This document shows, piece by piece, positions 25,269 through 34,320 of a DNA stretch of 64,000 bases. Location: the NCBI GenBank assembly GCA_965221755.1, contig OZ244921.1, positions 2,976,001 to 3,040,000 of the forward strand, read 5' to 3'. Source of the stretch: Azophilus sp965221755 (GTDB lineage Bacteria > Pseudomonadota > Gammaproteobacteria > Pseudomonadales > Azotimanducaceae). Positions within the stretch are counted from its first letter, which is position 1. Each line of letters begins with the position of its first letter. The position numbers were made by a program, and so were the translations under genes. The notes beneath the pieces were generated by a model. It was not told the DNA's origin. It did no database searches and saw only the letters and a list, made by a program, of their open reading frames with translations.

Positions 25269-26630
25269 TCATTCCCCAAATCGCTGCTCCAAGTAGCGAA
25301 AAACCGCCCGCATGGCCATGGCCTCGCCGCCCTCCGGGCGACCGGGGCGGTTGCGGACGTTGTAGCCCATGATGTCGAAGTGCGCCCAAGGGATGCCGCT
25401 GACGAACTTCTCCAGAAACAGCGCCGCGGTGATGGCCCCGGCGTAGGGCGAGGCGGCTGAGTTCAGGGTGTCGGCCACCTTGCTTTTCAGCAGGTGGTTG
25501 TAGTCGCCGTGCAGCGGCAGCCGCCAGAGGGGATCGTCCACGGCGCGGCCGGCCGCAAGCAAGTCGTCGGCCAAGTCGTCGTCGTTGCAGAACATCGCGG
25601 CAAGCTCAGTGCCCACCGCGGCGCGGGCTGCGCCGGTCAGGGTGGCGAAGTCGATCATCAGTTCGGGGTTGTCCTCGGCGGCCAGCGCCAGGGCGTCGCA
25701 GAGAATCAGCCGGCCTTCCGCGTCGGTGTTGTCGATCTCCACCCGCAGGCCGAGGTAGGTGTTCAGGACGTCGCCGGGACGGTAGGCGTTGCCGGCGACG
25801 GCGTTCTCCACGGCCGGGATCAGCAGCCGCAGGCGCACCGGCAGCGCTTCGGCCATGATGAGCTGGGCAAGTCCCAAGGCGGCTGCGGCGCCGCCCATGT
25901 CCTTCTTCATGGAGCGCATGCCTTGGGCGGGCTTGAGGTTCAGCCCGCCGCTGTCGAAGCACACGCCCTTGCCCACCAGCACGATGAGCGGGCGCTCCGG
26001 CTCGCCCCAAGTGATGTCGATCAGGCGCGGCGCGTCGGCGGCCGCCCGCCCGACCGAGTGAATGGCCTCGAAGCCTTGGGCGAGCAGCTCGTCGCCCACC
26101 AGGATGCGGCAGTCGGCGCCTTGGACGCCCGCCACTTGGGCCGCCGCCTCAGCCAGCGCGCTGGGCGGCAGGTCGCCGGCCGGCGTGTTGATGAGGTCGC
26201 GAACCAACTGCACGGCGCCGACGAAGTTGCCGAGGCGCTCCCGGTCCGCCGAGTCCGGCAGCACGAGCTGGGCAATCGGCCGGGCCTCGCTTCGATAGCG
26301 GGTGAACTGGTAGCAGCCGAGGCCCCAGCCGAGCAGTTGGACCTCATCATCCACGGGCTCGGCCAGCCGATAGGCGCCTTCGCCCAGCGTCAACGGCAGC
26401 CCGCCGAGGGCGGCGATGGCGCAAGCGCCGTCCCAGCCAGCGGCCACGCGCAGGCCGTCGGCGCCTCGGCCGAGCCAGCAAACCTGTCCCGTCTTGGCTT
26501 GGAAGCGTTGGCGCTGGGCCTGCTCGCGATCTTGGGGGGGCAGGGCGTCCAGCCAAGCCGCTTGGTTGCCACTTGGCACCAACTCGATGGGGATGGCATT
26601 GACGGCGCCCGCAAGATAGGGTTCAGCCAT
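25269..26630 (-). CDS. M17 leucyl aminopeptidase
   Basis: A 453-residue cytosolic aminopeptidase of family M17. The metal-binding and catalytic blocks are intact: VGKGVCFDSGGLNLKPA (Lys, Asp), MKKDMGGAAAALG (Asp), and the signature NTDAEGRL (Asp, Glu, Arg). The C-terminal part PWAHFDIMGYNVRNRPGRPEGGEAMAMRA is typical of the shorter PepB-like members. It releases N-terminal residues from peptides in a two-metal site, probably as a hexamer. The start is ATG 26630 (MAEPYLAGAVNAIP); the frame runs open through the upstream dispersed repeats. Confidence 0.92.
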   Translation of the reverse strand: MAEPYLAGAVNAIPIELVPSGNQAAWLDALPPQDREQAQRQRFQAKTGQVCWLGRGADGLRVAAGWDGACAIAALGGLPLTLGEGAYRLAEPVDDEVQLLGWGLGCYQFTRYRSEARPIAQLVLPDSADRERLGNFVGAVQLVRDLINTPAGDLPPSALAEAAAQVAGVQGADCRILVGDELLAQGFEAIHSVGRAAADAPRLIDITWGEPERPLIVLVGKGVCFDSGGLNLKPAQGMRSMKKDMGGAAAALGLAQLIMAEALPVRLRLLIPAVENAVAGNAYRPGDVLNTYLGLRVEIDNTDAEGRLILCDALALAAEDNPELMIDFATLTGAARAAVGTELAAMFCNDDDLADDLLAAGRAVDDPLWRLPLHGDYNHLLKSKVADTLNSAASPYAGAITAALFLEKFVSGIPWAHFDIMGYNVRNRPGRPEGGEAMAMRAVFRYLEQRFGE

Positions 26631-26669
26631 GGTTGACGAGGCTACACGCCGAACCGGGCGTCCGCAACA

Positions 26670-26763
26670 CGCGCACCCGCTTCGCGGGTGCGTTTGAGTT
26701 TCGCTAACGCGAAACTCCGCTGCCGTTACGTGGTTCGGGTTCCGAGATGTTGCTGCGCCCGCG
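26670..26763 (-). repeat. dispersed repeat, copy F1 (reverse)
   Basis: Reverse copy with a GCGCACCCGC/GCGGGTGCG hairpin, GAGTTTCGC/GCGAAACTC pair, CCGCTGCCGTTACG and TCGGGTTCCGAGATG end block. Confidence 0.7.
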
Positions 26764-26785
26764 CGCGCTCCCGGCGCGACTGAGG

Positions 26786-26880
26786 ATCGCGGCGGACCTT
26801 GGGTCCGTTCTGGTTCCGCCGGCGCGGGACTTCGCAGCCGTTGCTTGGGTCGGGTTCCGGCATGCTTCCGAGCCCGCACA
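26786..26880 (-). repeat. dispersed repeat, copy F2 (reverse)
   Basis: Reverse copy in tandem with F1: GCGGACC/GGTCCG hairpin, GCAGCCGTTGCTTGGGTCGGGTTCC, ending CGAGCCCGCACA, the complement of TGTGCGGGCTCG. Together F1 and F2 fill the gap between the divergent aminopeptidase and MBL genes. Confidence 0.7.
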
Positions 26881-26986
26881 GCCAAAGGTTCGCCCCAGCG
26901 CGAGGGCGCGATGCCCTTGGGCCGCGCGCAGCGCCGCGAAATCGCATTGACGCGGACGATTGGTTCAACTGACAAGGAGGGAGGCG

Positions 26987-28030
26987 GTGAGGAAGCTGCT
27001 CTACTGCGCCGTGGCGCTGGTGCTGGCACTGGCGGCCATCTCGACGTTCATCCACAACACCGCAGCGGGCCAGGATGCGCTGTTCAGCCGGGCGGCGCAG
27101 ATGCTTCTGGCCCCGGCCCCGCCGATACCGGACGGCCTGCGGGTGGTGGTTTGCGGCAGCGCCTCGCCGGCCGGCAATGATCCGGACCGCGCCCAGGCCT
27201 GCATCGCCGTGCTGACGCCGGAGCACTTCTTCTTGGTGGACGTGGGCGCGCGGTCGCCGCAGCGCATCGCCCAGGCGCGCCTGCCCATGGGCCGGCTGGA
27301 CGGCGTGCTGCTCACCCATTTCCATTCGGATCACATCGCCGGCTTGGCGGACGTCAATTTGGCAAGCTGGGTGCAGGGCCGCAGGTCCAGCCTCAAGGTG
27401 CATGGGCCCAAGGGCGTCGGCGTCGTGGTGGCCGGCTTCAACCTGGCCTACTCGCTCGACCGTGGCTATCGGGTGGCGCACCATGGCCCGCAACTGCTGG
27501 CGCCGCCCGCCGGGCCGATGACGGCCGTTGAGTCCAGCCCCGGCGACGTGGTTTGGCAGGATGGCCTGATGACCATCCGCTCCTTCCCGGTCGATCATGC
27601 GCCCATCGATCCCGCCGTGGGCTACCGGCTGGACTACCGCGGCCGGTCGGTGGTGGTCAGCGGCGACACCAACGCCGTGGACAGCCTGTTCGCCGCCGCC
27701 CAAGGCGCCGACCTGCTTCTGCACGATGCGCTCTCGCGCGCCCTGCTCGATCCCATGATCGAAGCGACGCGGGCGGCGGGCAATTCGGCGCTGTCCACCA
27801 TCCTCACCGACGTGATCGACTACCATGCGGACTCCTTGGGCATTGAGGCGCGCGCCGCCGAGGCCGGCATCCGGCAGCTTGCCTACTACCACTTGGTTCC
27901 CGTGCCGGCCAATGCGCTGGCCCGAAGGATGTTCGCCCGCGGCCTCGATCCCGGCACCCTCCTGGTTCGAGACCTGCACACCTTCGACCTGCCTCCGAAC
28001 TCCACTGAGATTCGCATCCATGAACCTTAA
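26987..28030 (+). CDS. MBL-fold metallo-hydrolase, membrane-anchored
   Basis: A 347-residue metallo-beta-lactamase-fold hydrolase. The metal motif THFHSDH (HxHxDH) is followed by further ligand regions (DHAPIDPAVGYRLDYRG, SGDTN, YYHLVP), in the style of RNase Z/arylsulfatase-like MBLs. An N-terminal hydrophobic segment (LLYCAVALVLALAAISTF) makes it membrane-bound or exported. The start GTG 26987 is preferred because AAGGAGG lies seven bases upstream. Substrate unknown. Confidence 0.85.
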   Translation: MRKLLYCAVALVLALAAISTFIHNTAAGQDALFSRAAQMLLAPAPPIPDGLRVVVCGSASPAGNDPDRAQACIAVLTPEHFFLVDVGARSPQRIAQARLPMGRLDGVLLTHFHSDHIAGLADVNLASWVQGRRSSLKVHGPKGVGVVVAGFNLAYSLDRGYRVAHHGPQLLAPPAGPMTAVESSPGDVVWQDGLMTIRSFPVDHAPIDPAVGYRLDYRGRSVVVSGDTNAVDSLFAAAQGADLLLHDALSRALLDPMIEATRAAGNSALSTILTDVIDYHADSLGIEARAAEAGIRQLAYYHLVPVPANALARRMFARGLDPGTLLVRDLHTFDLPPNSTEIRIHEP

Positions 28031-28435
28031 GGCCCGCATCCGTTCCCGAGCGATGGGGTCATGGCCTCCAAGGCGTTTCCGCGCCCGCTGCGGCGGCGGG
28101 CGCAGCGACGGCAGTGGACAGTCCGATCGCAACCATGGAGCCCGCGCAGTCATCCGATTGCCGGGGGGCGGTTGTTGTGGCTGGCCAAGGCGTCGCGGCG
28201 TCAACGGCAAAGGAAGATCAACCCGACCTTCATGTCCGGCGGGATCTCGCCATCGGGCTCCGCCGGCCCGGCGCCGACCTATCTCGACATGCTCCGCCAC
28301 AACGTTGGCGAAATCGCCAAGGCCGTCATGATCGGACCCCGCTTGGGCCGTCAAAGCGGCCTTGGCGCGAACTGGCCCACGCAGCGGGCCGCGCCGTCGC
28401 CGACCGGCTCAGTCATGACGGAACGCGGACGCGGC
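28031..28435. other. gene-poor region between MBL and yghU genes
   Basis: About 400 bp between converging genes. Frames here are short or low-quality, and I could not match any to a family. An ATG at 28020 inside the MBL gene opens a frame of skewed composition that is probably not coding. It may hold decayed gene remnants. Confidence 0.3.
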
Positions 28436-29278
28436 TCACTTGAAGTCCTCCGGGCCGTGGCGCTCCCGCACTTGGGTTTCCTCGGCCCCCCAGGACCGGT
28501 TGACCCGGCGGCCGCGCTGCACGGCGGGCCGGGCCTCGATCGCCTTGGCCCAGCGTGTCACTTGGGCATAGGAGGCCACGTCCAGAAATTCCGCGGCTTC
28601 GTAGATGTTGTGCAGAACCAGGGCGCCGTACCAGCCGTAGTTGGCCATGTCGGCGATGGTGTAGTCATCGCCGCACAGGAATCGGCGCTCCGCCAGATGG
28701 CGCTCCAGCACGTCAAGCTGGCGCTTCACTTCCATGGCATAGCGATTGATGGGGTACTCAAGCCTTTCCGGGGCGTAGGCGTAGAAGTGGCCGAAGCCGC
28801 CGCCGAGATAGGGGGCGCTGCCCATCTGCCAGAACAGCCATGAGAAGCACTCGGCGCGGGCGCGCGGCTCGGTGGGCAGGAAGGCGCCGAACTTCTCCGC
28901 CAGATAAACCAGGATGGCGGCGGATTCAAAGACCCGGGTGGGCGGGGAGGTGCTGTGGTCGGCGAGCGCCGGGATCTTGGAATTGGGATTGACCGCCACG
29001 AAGCCGCTGCCGAACTGCTCGCCCTCGCCGATGTTGATCAGGTAGGCGTCATATTCCGCCTCGGCGATGCCGAGTTCCAGCAGCTCCTCAAGCAGGACGG
29101 TGACCTTCACCCCGTTGGGCGTGGCCAAGGAGTAGAGCTGCAGGGCGTGCTTGCCGACCGGCAGGGCCGCCTCGTGGGTCGCCCCGGCGATGGGGCGGTT
29201 GATGTTGGCGAATCGGCCGCCGCTCTCCTGGTCCCATTGCCAGACCCGAGGGGGCGTGTAGGAAGCTGCTTCGGTCAT
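28436..29278 (-). CDS. yghU: glutathione transferase/disulfide-bond oxidoreductase YghU
   Basis: A 280-residue Nu-class glutathione transferase. It matches YghU along its length: YTPPRVWQWDQESGGRFANINRPIAGATHE, LPVGKHALQLYSLATPNGVKVTVLLEELLELG, NPNSKIPAL, GGGFGHFYAYAPERLEYPINRYAMEVKRQLDVLERHLA and GDDYTIADMANYGW. YghU binds two glutathiones and reduces disulfides and organic hydroperoxides. Cytosolic. The gene is monocistronic and divergent from the TonB receptor at 29485. Confidence 0.93.
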   Translation of the reverse strand: MTEAASYTPPRVWQWDQESGGRFANINRPIAGATHEAALPVGKHALQLYSLATPNGVKVTVLLEELLELGIAEAEYDAYLINIGEGEQFGSGFVAVNPNSKIPALADHSTSPPTRVFESAAILVYLAEKFGAFLPTEPRARAECFSWLFWQMGSAPYLGGGFGHFYAYAPERLEYPINRYAMEVKRQLDVLERHLAERRFLCGDDYTIADMANYGWYGALVLHNIYEAAEFLDVASYAQVTRWAKAIEARPAVQRGRRVNRSWGAEETQVRERHGPEDFK

Positions 29279-29484
29279 TTTGGTCTCCCGGCAAGGATTG
29301 GATGGCGCGGATTCGCCAAGTGGTCTGCAAGTGGTGCGGGGCTCAAGTTCGGTGCGGCGGGTTAGCGGCAGGTTAACAATTGCCGCGCTGGTTTTCAGCT
29401 CGAGGACTGGCGTCGCATCGTTGAAGGGCTTCCCGCGTGTGCTACGCTGTGCCCCGTCCTGCCGAATCGTGCCAAACGCCCTCC

Positions 29485-31635
29485 ATGCCCGATGCCGCTA
29501 AGTCCCATCGTCGCGCCTTGGCGTCCCTCCTGTTGGTCGGGGCGGCGCTGCGGGTCGCGCCGGTTGCTGCCGAGGCGGCGCATCGACACGCTGCGGAAGG
29601 GGATGAGCGCCTCGTCGAGGAGATCATCGTTTACGGCCGTGCGGAGCGGCGCATCGGCGCCGCGGGCACCGCTTCGGAAGGCATGGTCGGCTACGCGGAC
29701 TTCCATTTTCGGCCGCTGCTGCGGGTGGGGGAGTTGGTGGAGTCCATGCCGGGCATGGTCGCCACCCAGCACTCCGGCACGGGCAAGGCCAACCAGTACT
29801 TTCTGCGCGGCTTCAATCTCGACCATGGCACCGACTTCTCGGCCCACCTCGATGGGGTTCCGCTCAACATGCGCTCCCACGGGCATGGGCAGGGCTATCT
29901 GGACCTCAACTTCATCATTCCCGAACTGGTCGAAACCGCCGCTTTTCGAAAGGGGCCCTACCATGCGGAAAAGGGCGATTTCTCGTCGGCCGGCAGCATT
30001 GACTTCACCTACGCCGAGCGGCTGCCGCAGCGCATGGTCCAGATGACCTTGGGGGAATGGGGCTATCGGCGCGGCATGGCCGCCGGCACGGCCGACTTCG
30101 GCGGCGGGGCGCTAACCGGGGCGGTTGCAGCCACTTTCAACGCCGGCCCCTGGCAACTAGACGAGAACCTGCGGCAAGCCAAGCTCCACTTGGGCCATGC
30201 CTTCGACTGGGCAGGCGCCGCAGCGAGCCTCTCGCTTCAGGCCTACGATGCGCAGTGGGATGCCACCGACCAGATCCCCAAGCGCGCCGTGGCGGCAGGG
30301 CTGCTCGATGAGCGTGGCTTCATCGACCCGGACTTGGGCGGCCGGACCCGCCGTCTGGCCCTGACCGCGCAGGCGGCCTTCAACGCCTGGCGGGCTGGCG
30401 GCTACTTTGTGGATTACGACTTCAAGCTGTTCTCGAACTTCACCTACCTGCTTGCGGATCCCCTGCTTGGCGATGAGTTCGAGCAGCGCGACCGCCGACA
30501 GGTCTGGGGCGCTTGGGCGCAAGGCGAGCGGGCTGCAAGGCTGGCTGGCTGGCCCGTTGTTTACCGTTGGGGCGGCGATGCGCGCCTTGACGACATCGAT
30601 GAGGTGGGCCTCCACGCCACGCGCGCCCGCCTTCGCACCGGGACCATCCGGCAGGACCGCGTGCGGGAGCTGTCGGTGGGCGTCTTCGGCGAAGTGGACG
30701 CGCAGTTGGCCGAGCGGCTGCGAACCGTCCTCGGGCTGCGCGCCGACCACTACGATTGGAGGGTGTCGGCAATTCGCCCGCCGGACGGCGGTGACGGTTT
30801 TCCCGGTCTCGGGGCAGGGTTGCCGCATCGGCCGCCCTCTGCGGCCGACGACCGTCCTCTTGTCGGTCCGGGGCATCGCCGCGCTGGCCATGACCGGCAA
30901 GTCAGCCCCAAGGCCAATCTGGCCTACCGCATTGACGATGGCTGGGAGGCCTACGCGAGTTGGGGGCGGGGCTTTCACTCCAACGATGCGCGCGCGGCCG
31001 CCGAAGGCGGGCGGGATGGGGCGTTGCTGGCTCGCACCGAGGGCGCGGAACTGGGCTTGAGGGTTGAGGCTTCAAGGCGCTTCAACGCCACCTTGACCGG
31101 CTTTTGGCTGGAACTGGATTCGGAACTGGTCTATGTCGGCGACGCAGGCGCCACCGAGGCCAGCGCCCCTTCGGTGCGCAAGGGCGTGGAACTGGCCGCC
31201 TTCTGGCGCATCGGCGGGCGGCTGACCTTGCATGCAGCGTACGCCGCCAGCGAGGCCAGGCTGAAGGGCAGCGAAGACGGCGCGCACCGCATCCCCGGCG
31301 CCGTTGAGCGGACGTTTTCCGTCGGCGCCAACGCGCTCTGGCCGAATGGGCTGCACGTGAGCCTGACCGCCCGGCATCTCGGCGGTGCGCCGCTGGTGGA
31401 GGACGGCTCGATACGGTCTCAACCCTCGTGGCTGGTCAACGCCGGCGCGGCCTTTCACCGTGGTCGGCTGGAATTCAAGGCGGAGCTGTTCAACGTGCTC
31501 GACTCCGGCGACGATGACATTGCCTACCACTACGAATCCCGGCTTGCGGGGGAGCCGGACCAGGGCGTCGCCGACATTCACTTCCATCCGCTGGAGCCGC
31601 GCGCCCTGCGCGCCACGGTTGCCCTGCGCTTCTGA
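29485..31635 (+). CDS. TonB-dependent receptor, probably metal-related
   Basis: A 716-residue outer-membrane receptor. A signal peptide (ALASLLLVGAALRVAPVAAEA) is followed by a His-rich start (HRHAAEGDE) and TonB box-like VEEIIVYGRA. The plug (GELVESMPGMVATQHSGTGKANQYFLRG ... GVPLNMRSHGHGQGYLDLNF) has the motif FRKGPYHAEKGDFSSAGSIDF. A barrel ends with ALRATVALRF (terminal Phe). The plug style resembles receptors found with metal transport genes rather than classical siderophore receptors. The His-rich N-terminus and plug also hint at metal, which is inference. The gene stands alone. Confidence 0.88.
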   Translation: MPDAAKSHRRALASLLLVGAALRVAPVAAEAAHRHAAEGDERLVEEIIVYGRAERRIGAAGTASEGMVGYADFHFRPLLRVGELVESMPGMVATQHSGTGKANQYFLRGFNLDHGTDFSAHLDGVPLNMRSHGHGQGYLDLNFIIPELVETAAFRKGPYHAEKGDFSSAGSIDFTYAERLPQRMVQMTLGEWGYRRGMAAGTADFGGGALTGAVAATFNAGPWQLDENLRQAKLHLGHAFDWAGAAASLSLQAYDAQWDATDQIPKRAVAAGLLDERGFIDPDLGGRTRRLALTAQAAFNAWRAGGYFVDYDFKLFSNFTYLLADPLLGDEFEQRDRRQVWGAWAQGERAARLAGWPVVYRWGGDARLDDIDEVGLHATRARLRTGTIRQDRVRELSVGVFGEVDAQLAERLRTVLGLRADHYDWRVSAIRPPDGGDGFPGLGAGLPHRPPSAADDRPLVGPGHRRAGHDRQVSPKANLAYRIDDGWEAYASWGRGFHSNDARAAAEGGRDGALLARTEGAELGLRVEASRRFNATLTGFWLELDSELVYVGDAGATEASAPSVRKGVELAAFWRIGGRLTLHAAYAASEARLKGSEDGAHRIPGAVERTFSVGANALWPNGLHVSLTARHLGGAPLVEDGSIRSQPSWLVNAGAAFHRGRLEFKAELFNVLDSGDDDIAYHYESRLAGEPDQGVADIHFHPLEPRALRATVALRF

Positions 31636-31788
31636 CCGGTGGCGTTGCCGGCACGGTTCGATGTGCTGATCGGGATTTTGGCTGCGGCGGCGGGCGTTGG
31701 CGCGGAGTGCGCGATGCGTTGCCCGCGGCGGCGATTCAACGCCGGAGTGTGTTAGTTTGGGCCCACAAGGCAGCGGCTTGCGGCAACC

Positions 31789-32442
31789 ATGAAAGCAGCG
31801 GAAGCAAAACACGGGAACGGCGCTCGAATTGTCACCGACGATGGAGTCGCCTTGGGCGATTCGCGCACCCTGCAAGGCCTCTGGACCGAAGCGCAGTACC
31901 TGCGGTTGACCGACGGCTGCAATCATCCCATTGAATTCACCGACGGACAGCTGGAGTTGCAGCCGATGCCCACCGACCGTCACCAATCCATCCTGAAGTT
32001 TCTTTTCCGGGCGCTGCTGTTCGTTGAGAACATCGGCGGCGTTGTCCATTTTGCGGCCTTGCGGCTGCGCGTTCGGGCAGGCAAGTTCCGCGAGCCGGAC
32101 CTTTTGCTGTTGCTCGATGCCCGAGATCCGCGTCGGCGGGACGACTATTGGCTGGGCGCCGATCTGGTGCTTGAGGTGGTCAGCCCCGACAACCCCGCCC
32201 GCGATTTGGCGGAGAAGCGCGCCGATTACGCTGAGGCGAGCATCCCTGAATATTGGATCGTCAACCCGACGGATGAGACCTTGACCGTGCTCGCTTTGGT
32301 CGATGGCCAATATGTTGAACGTGGCCTGTTCCGCCGGGGACAGCAGGCTCGTTCGGGGTGCCTGCCGGACTTTTCCGTGGCCGTGGCAGCCGTGTTCGAC
32401 GCGGGCAAGCAGGGACCTGATGCCATCGACCGGGACGCTTAG
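31789..32442 (+). CDS. Uma2 family endonuclease-like protein
   Basis: A 217-residue Uma2/DUF820 protein with a PD-(D/E)XK-type core. Family blocks are EFTDGQLELQPMPTDRHQ, REPDLLLLLDARD (the ExD element), and DLVLEVVSPDNPARDLAEKRADYAEASIPEYWIVNP (Glu and Lys). Such genes are very common in cyanobacteria and in mobile regions of other bacteria; their biological role is not settled. It lies at the edge of the accessory island, just before a transposase remnant. Confidence 0.88.
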   Translation: MKAAEAKHGNGARIVTDDGVALGDSRTLQGLWTEAQYLRLTDGCNHPIEFTDGQLELQPMPTDRHQSILKFLFRALLFVENIGGVVHFAALRLRVRAGKFREPDLLLLLDARDPRRRDDYWLGADLVLEVVSPDNPARDLAEKRADYAEASIPEYWIVNPTDETLTVLALVDGQYVERGLFRRGQQARSGCLPDFSVAVAAVFDAGKQGPDAIDRDA

Positions 32443-32493
32443 GCTTGGCTGCACCTGCACTTCATGAGCGCCAAAGACACGCCCGATGCGGTG

Positions 32494-32958
32494 TTAGATG
32501 GCGTGGCTGCGGACGCCGCCCTGCTCGCCCACCAGGGCGTCGTCCGCCTCCACCAGCCCGGTCAGCCAGCAGGCCCGGTCCCGGTCGCCCATGGCGCGGC
32601 GCAGCTTGCGCAGCATCGACTGCGCGGTCGGCCAGGACACCCCGACCATCCTCGACAGCCGCAGCGCCGAGACGCCGCCCTTGTCCGCCACTGTCAGATG
32701 GATCGCCGCGAACCACTTCGCCAGCGGCAGCTTGGCGTGCTCGAACACCGTCCCGGCGGTCGGCGGGGACTGGTGTCGGCAGGCCATGCACTGGCGGGTG
32801 CGGCGCCGCCGGAGCACGTGCGCCCGGCCGCGGCCGCAGCGCGGGCGGATGAAGCCGCCGGGCCACTTGCGCCGCGCCAGCTCGGCGAGGCAGGCCTCCT
32901 CGGTGGCGAACTTGGCTGTCCATTCAGGAGAGCTGGTCGGGGGTTGCTGCATGGCCAT
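32494..32958 (-). pseudogene. IS1595 (ISXO2-like) transposase, C-terminally truncated
   Basis: 154 residues of an IS1595-type transposase. N-terminal zinc-ribbon region (FIRPRCGRGRAHVLRRRRTRQCMACRHQ) has one typical Cys replaced (RPRC, where CPxC is usual). It is followed by the helical FEHAKLPLAKWFAAIHLTVADKGGVSALRLSRMVGVSWPTAQSMLRKLRRAM and the first catalytic Asp region GLVEADDALVGEQGG. It then stops where intact enzymes continue for ~150 more residues with the second Asp and the Glu. The RBS AAGGAG before the start is intact, but the protein cannot be active. Confidence 0.75.
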
Positions 32959-32998
32959 GCTCCTTGGCCGTTCATCGTGAACATGGATGATCGTACAG

Positions 32999-33038
32999 AA
33001 TTGACTGAAGCATGTTGAGAGGCATGTATGGCATTTCC
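32999..33038. repeat. IS end-like motif beside the IS1595 remnant
   Basis: GACTGAAGCATGTTGAGAGG followed by CATGTATGGCATTTCC. Nearly the same motif forms the inverted ends of the small element at 51667-51822, so this is probably the surviving outer end of the IS1595-type element. Confidence 0.5.
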
Positions 33039-33183
33039 CGCGAACAAGGAACTCGGGTTGTGCGATCTCTCCATCGAGATGCCAGTGGAGCCCCTAACGC
33101 CTGTTGATTTGAATCGGCTGGTTACTTGGGCTGCTTGGGCTGAGTTACCATGCGCCTCGGCACGGCCATTGCACAGTGTTGAA

Positions 33184-34320
33184 CTATGCTGCCGTTGCCC
33201 ACATCCGCGCCTTTTCCTCCATCTCAACGGAAGCGGCGACATAGTCCCTCTCGCAAACAAGTCTGGCGCCATGTCCATAGCCGCTGGCCTTTCCATGCCG
33301 CCGCACTTGAGTGCGCCGTTCGCAAAGGGTCCATGACGGCCATGTCGATTTAATCGCCGCCCGACAGGCGTCGGCGGTAGTCGGCTTATCGCCGCAACGG
33401 ACTACCACCGCGCCATCGGTTCGGACATGGTGTTTCGCACCTGCAAAAACTCCATTGACTAGTTTTCGGTACGCTGCCAAATTCGAGTGCTTTTGTGCAC
33501 GTTTCCAGTTCTTGTGCATGTCTGCACCAAGCAACCACATTCGAATCCATTGATCATTCCAGTAGTCGGTCATGTCATGATAAGGCGGAGAGGTCAGGAA
33601 CAGCTTGACGCTGCATCCGTCCGCTTCCCTTAGTTTCGTCCTTGCGTCGCCCAACCAAGTTTCCGAATCGGCCAGTTCTGGAACTCCGAAGGCGTACCGG
33701 CGACGAATCCGATCAGTGAGATAGGCCACTGGGTTAGTTTTGGGGGGGTACAAGAGTTTTCGCTTCGTCCACCATTGCACAGCATAGGACGGGGAGTGAG
33801 CCACGGTAGGAGAGAGTCGATTAGACAAACCTTTAGGGTCGCTGTCTTGCATATGTAGTGCGATGAACGCTGTCAGGGTGCGGTCCACGCGAGACTCCTT
33901 CCAATTGAGTTCGCGTCGTGCTGCACGCAGTAGTCCTATGACGGGTGGTGCCCAAGCCATGGACTCAAACGAAGTTTGGCATTTGGCATCTTGAGGACGC
34001 ACAGCCCTTCTCAGGTCTTCAAGGCGTGCCAATACACAGTCGACGCTTTGCGAAGGATTAAGCTTTGCGGTTGTAAACAACCATGCTACTGGAAGAATGT
34101 CGACGGCTACGCTCGGTCTGCCCAGAGCGGCCGCGATGTATGGTGCATTGCCTCTACCGGAGAATGGGTCCATAACCACATCACCGCATTCGGTGAATGT
34201 GTTGATGGCTCCAGTCACAAACGGAGCGGGGAACATCGCATAATAGCGCCCTAGACCATACCATCGGTGTTGGGGTGTGCCCGCCGGCCAAGGAAGTCTG
34301 CTGACTCCATAGGTCGTCAT
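33184..34320 (-). CDS. DNA methyltransferase (N4/N6), last gene of herA-nurA operon
   Basis: A 378-residue SAM-dependent DNA methyltransferase. Motif I DPFSGRG is at 51-57, with AVDI as the likely motif II. Catalytic motif IV is TSPPY at 244-248 (KLFLTSPPYHDMTDYW), which favours amino-group methylation of cytosine-N4 or adenine-N6. Motif I comes ~190 residues before motif IV, with the likely target-recognition region in between (alpha-like order). The start overlaps the nurA stop (ATGA), so it is coupled to the HerA/NurA genes. The probable role is to mark self DNA for that pair, which is inference. GC is below the window average. Confidence 0.82.
   Translation of the reverse strand: MTTYGVSRLPWPAGTPQHRWYGLGRYYAMFPAPFVTGAINTFTECGDVVMDPFSGRGNAPYIAAALGRPSVAVDILPVAWLFTTAKLNPSQSVDCVLARLEDLRRAVRPQDAKCQTSFESMAWAPPVIGLLRAARRELNWKESRVDRTLTAFIALHMQDSDPKGLSNRLSPTVAHSPSYAVQWWTKRKLLYPPKTNPVAYLTDRIRRRYAFGVPELADSETWLGDARTKLREADGCSVKLFLTSPPYHDMTDYWNDQWIRMWLLGADMHKNWKRAQKHSNLAAYRKLVNGVFAGAKHHVRTDGAVVVRCGDKPTTADACRAAIKSTWPSWTLCERRTQVRRHGKASGYGHGARLVCERDYVAASVEMEEKARMWATAA

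Noticed and set aside
28061..28443. Possible gene in the MBL-yghU gap
   Set aside because: Composition is irregular, no domain is visible, and it runs into the antisense of yghU.
33028..33336. 102-codon plus-strand frame beside the methyltransferase gene
   Set aside because: It largely overlaps the 3' end of the methyltransferase on the other strand and shows no domain or RBS.
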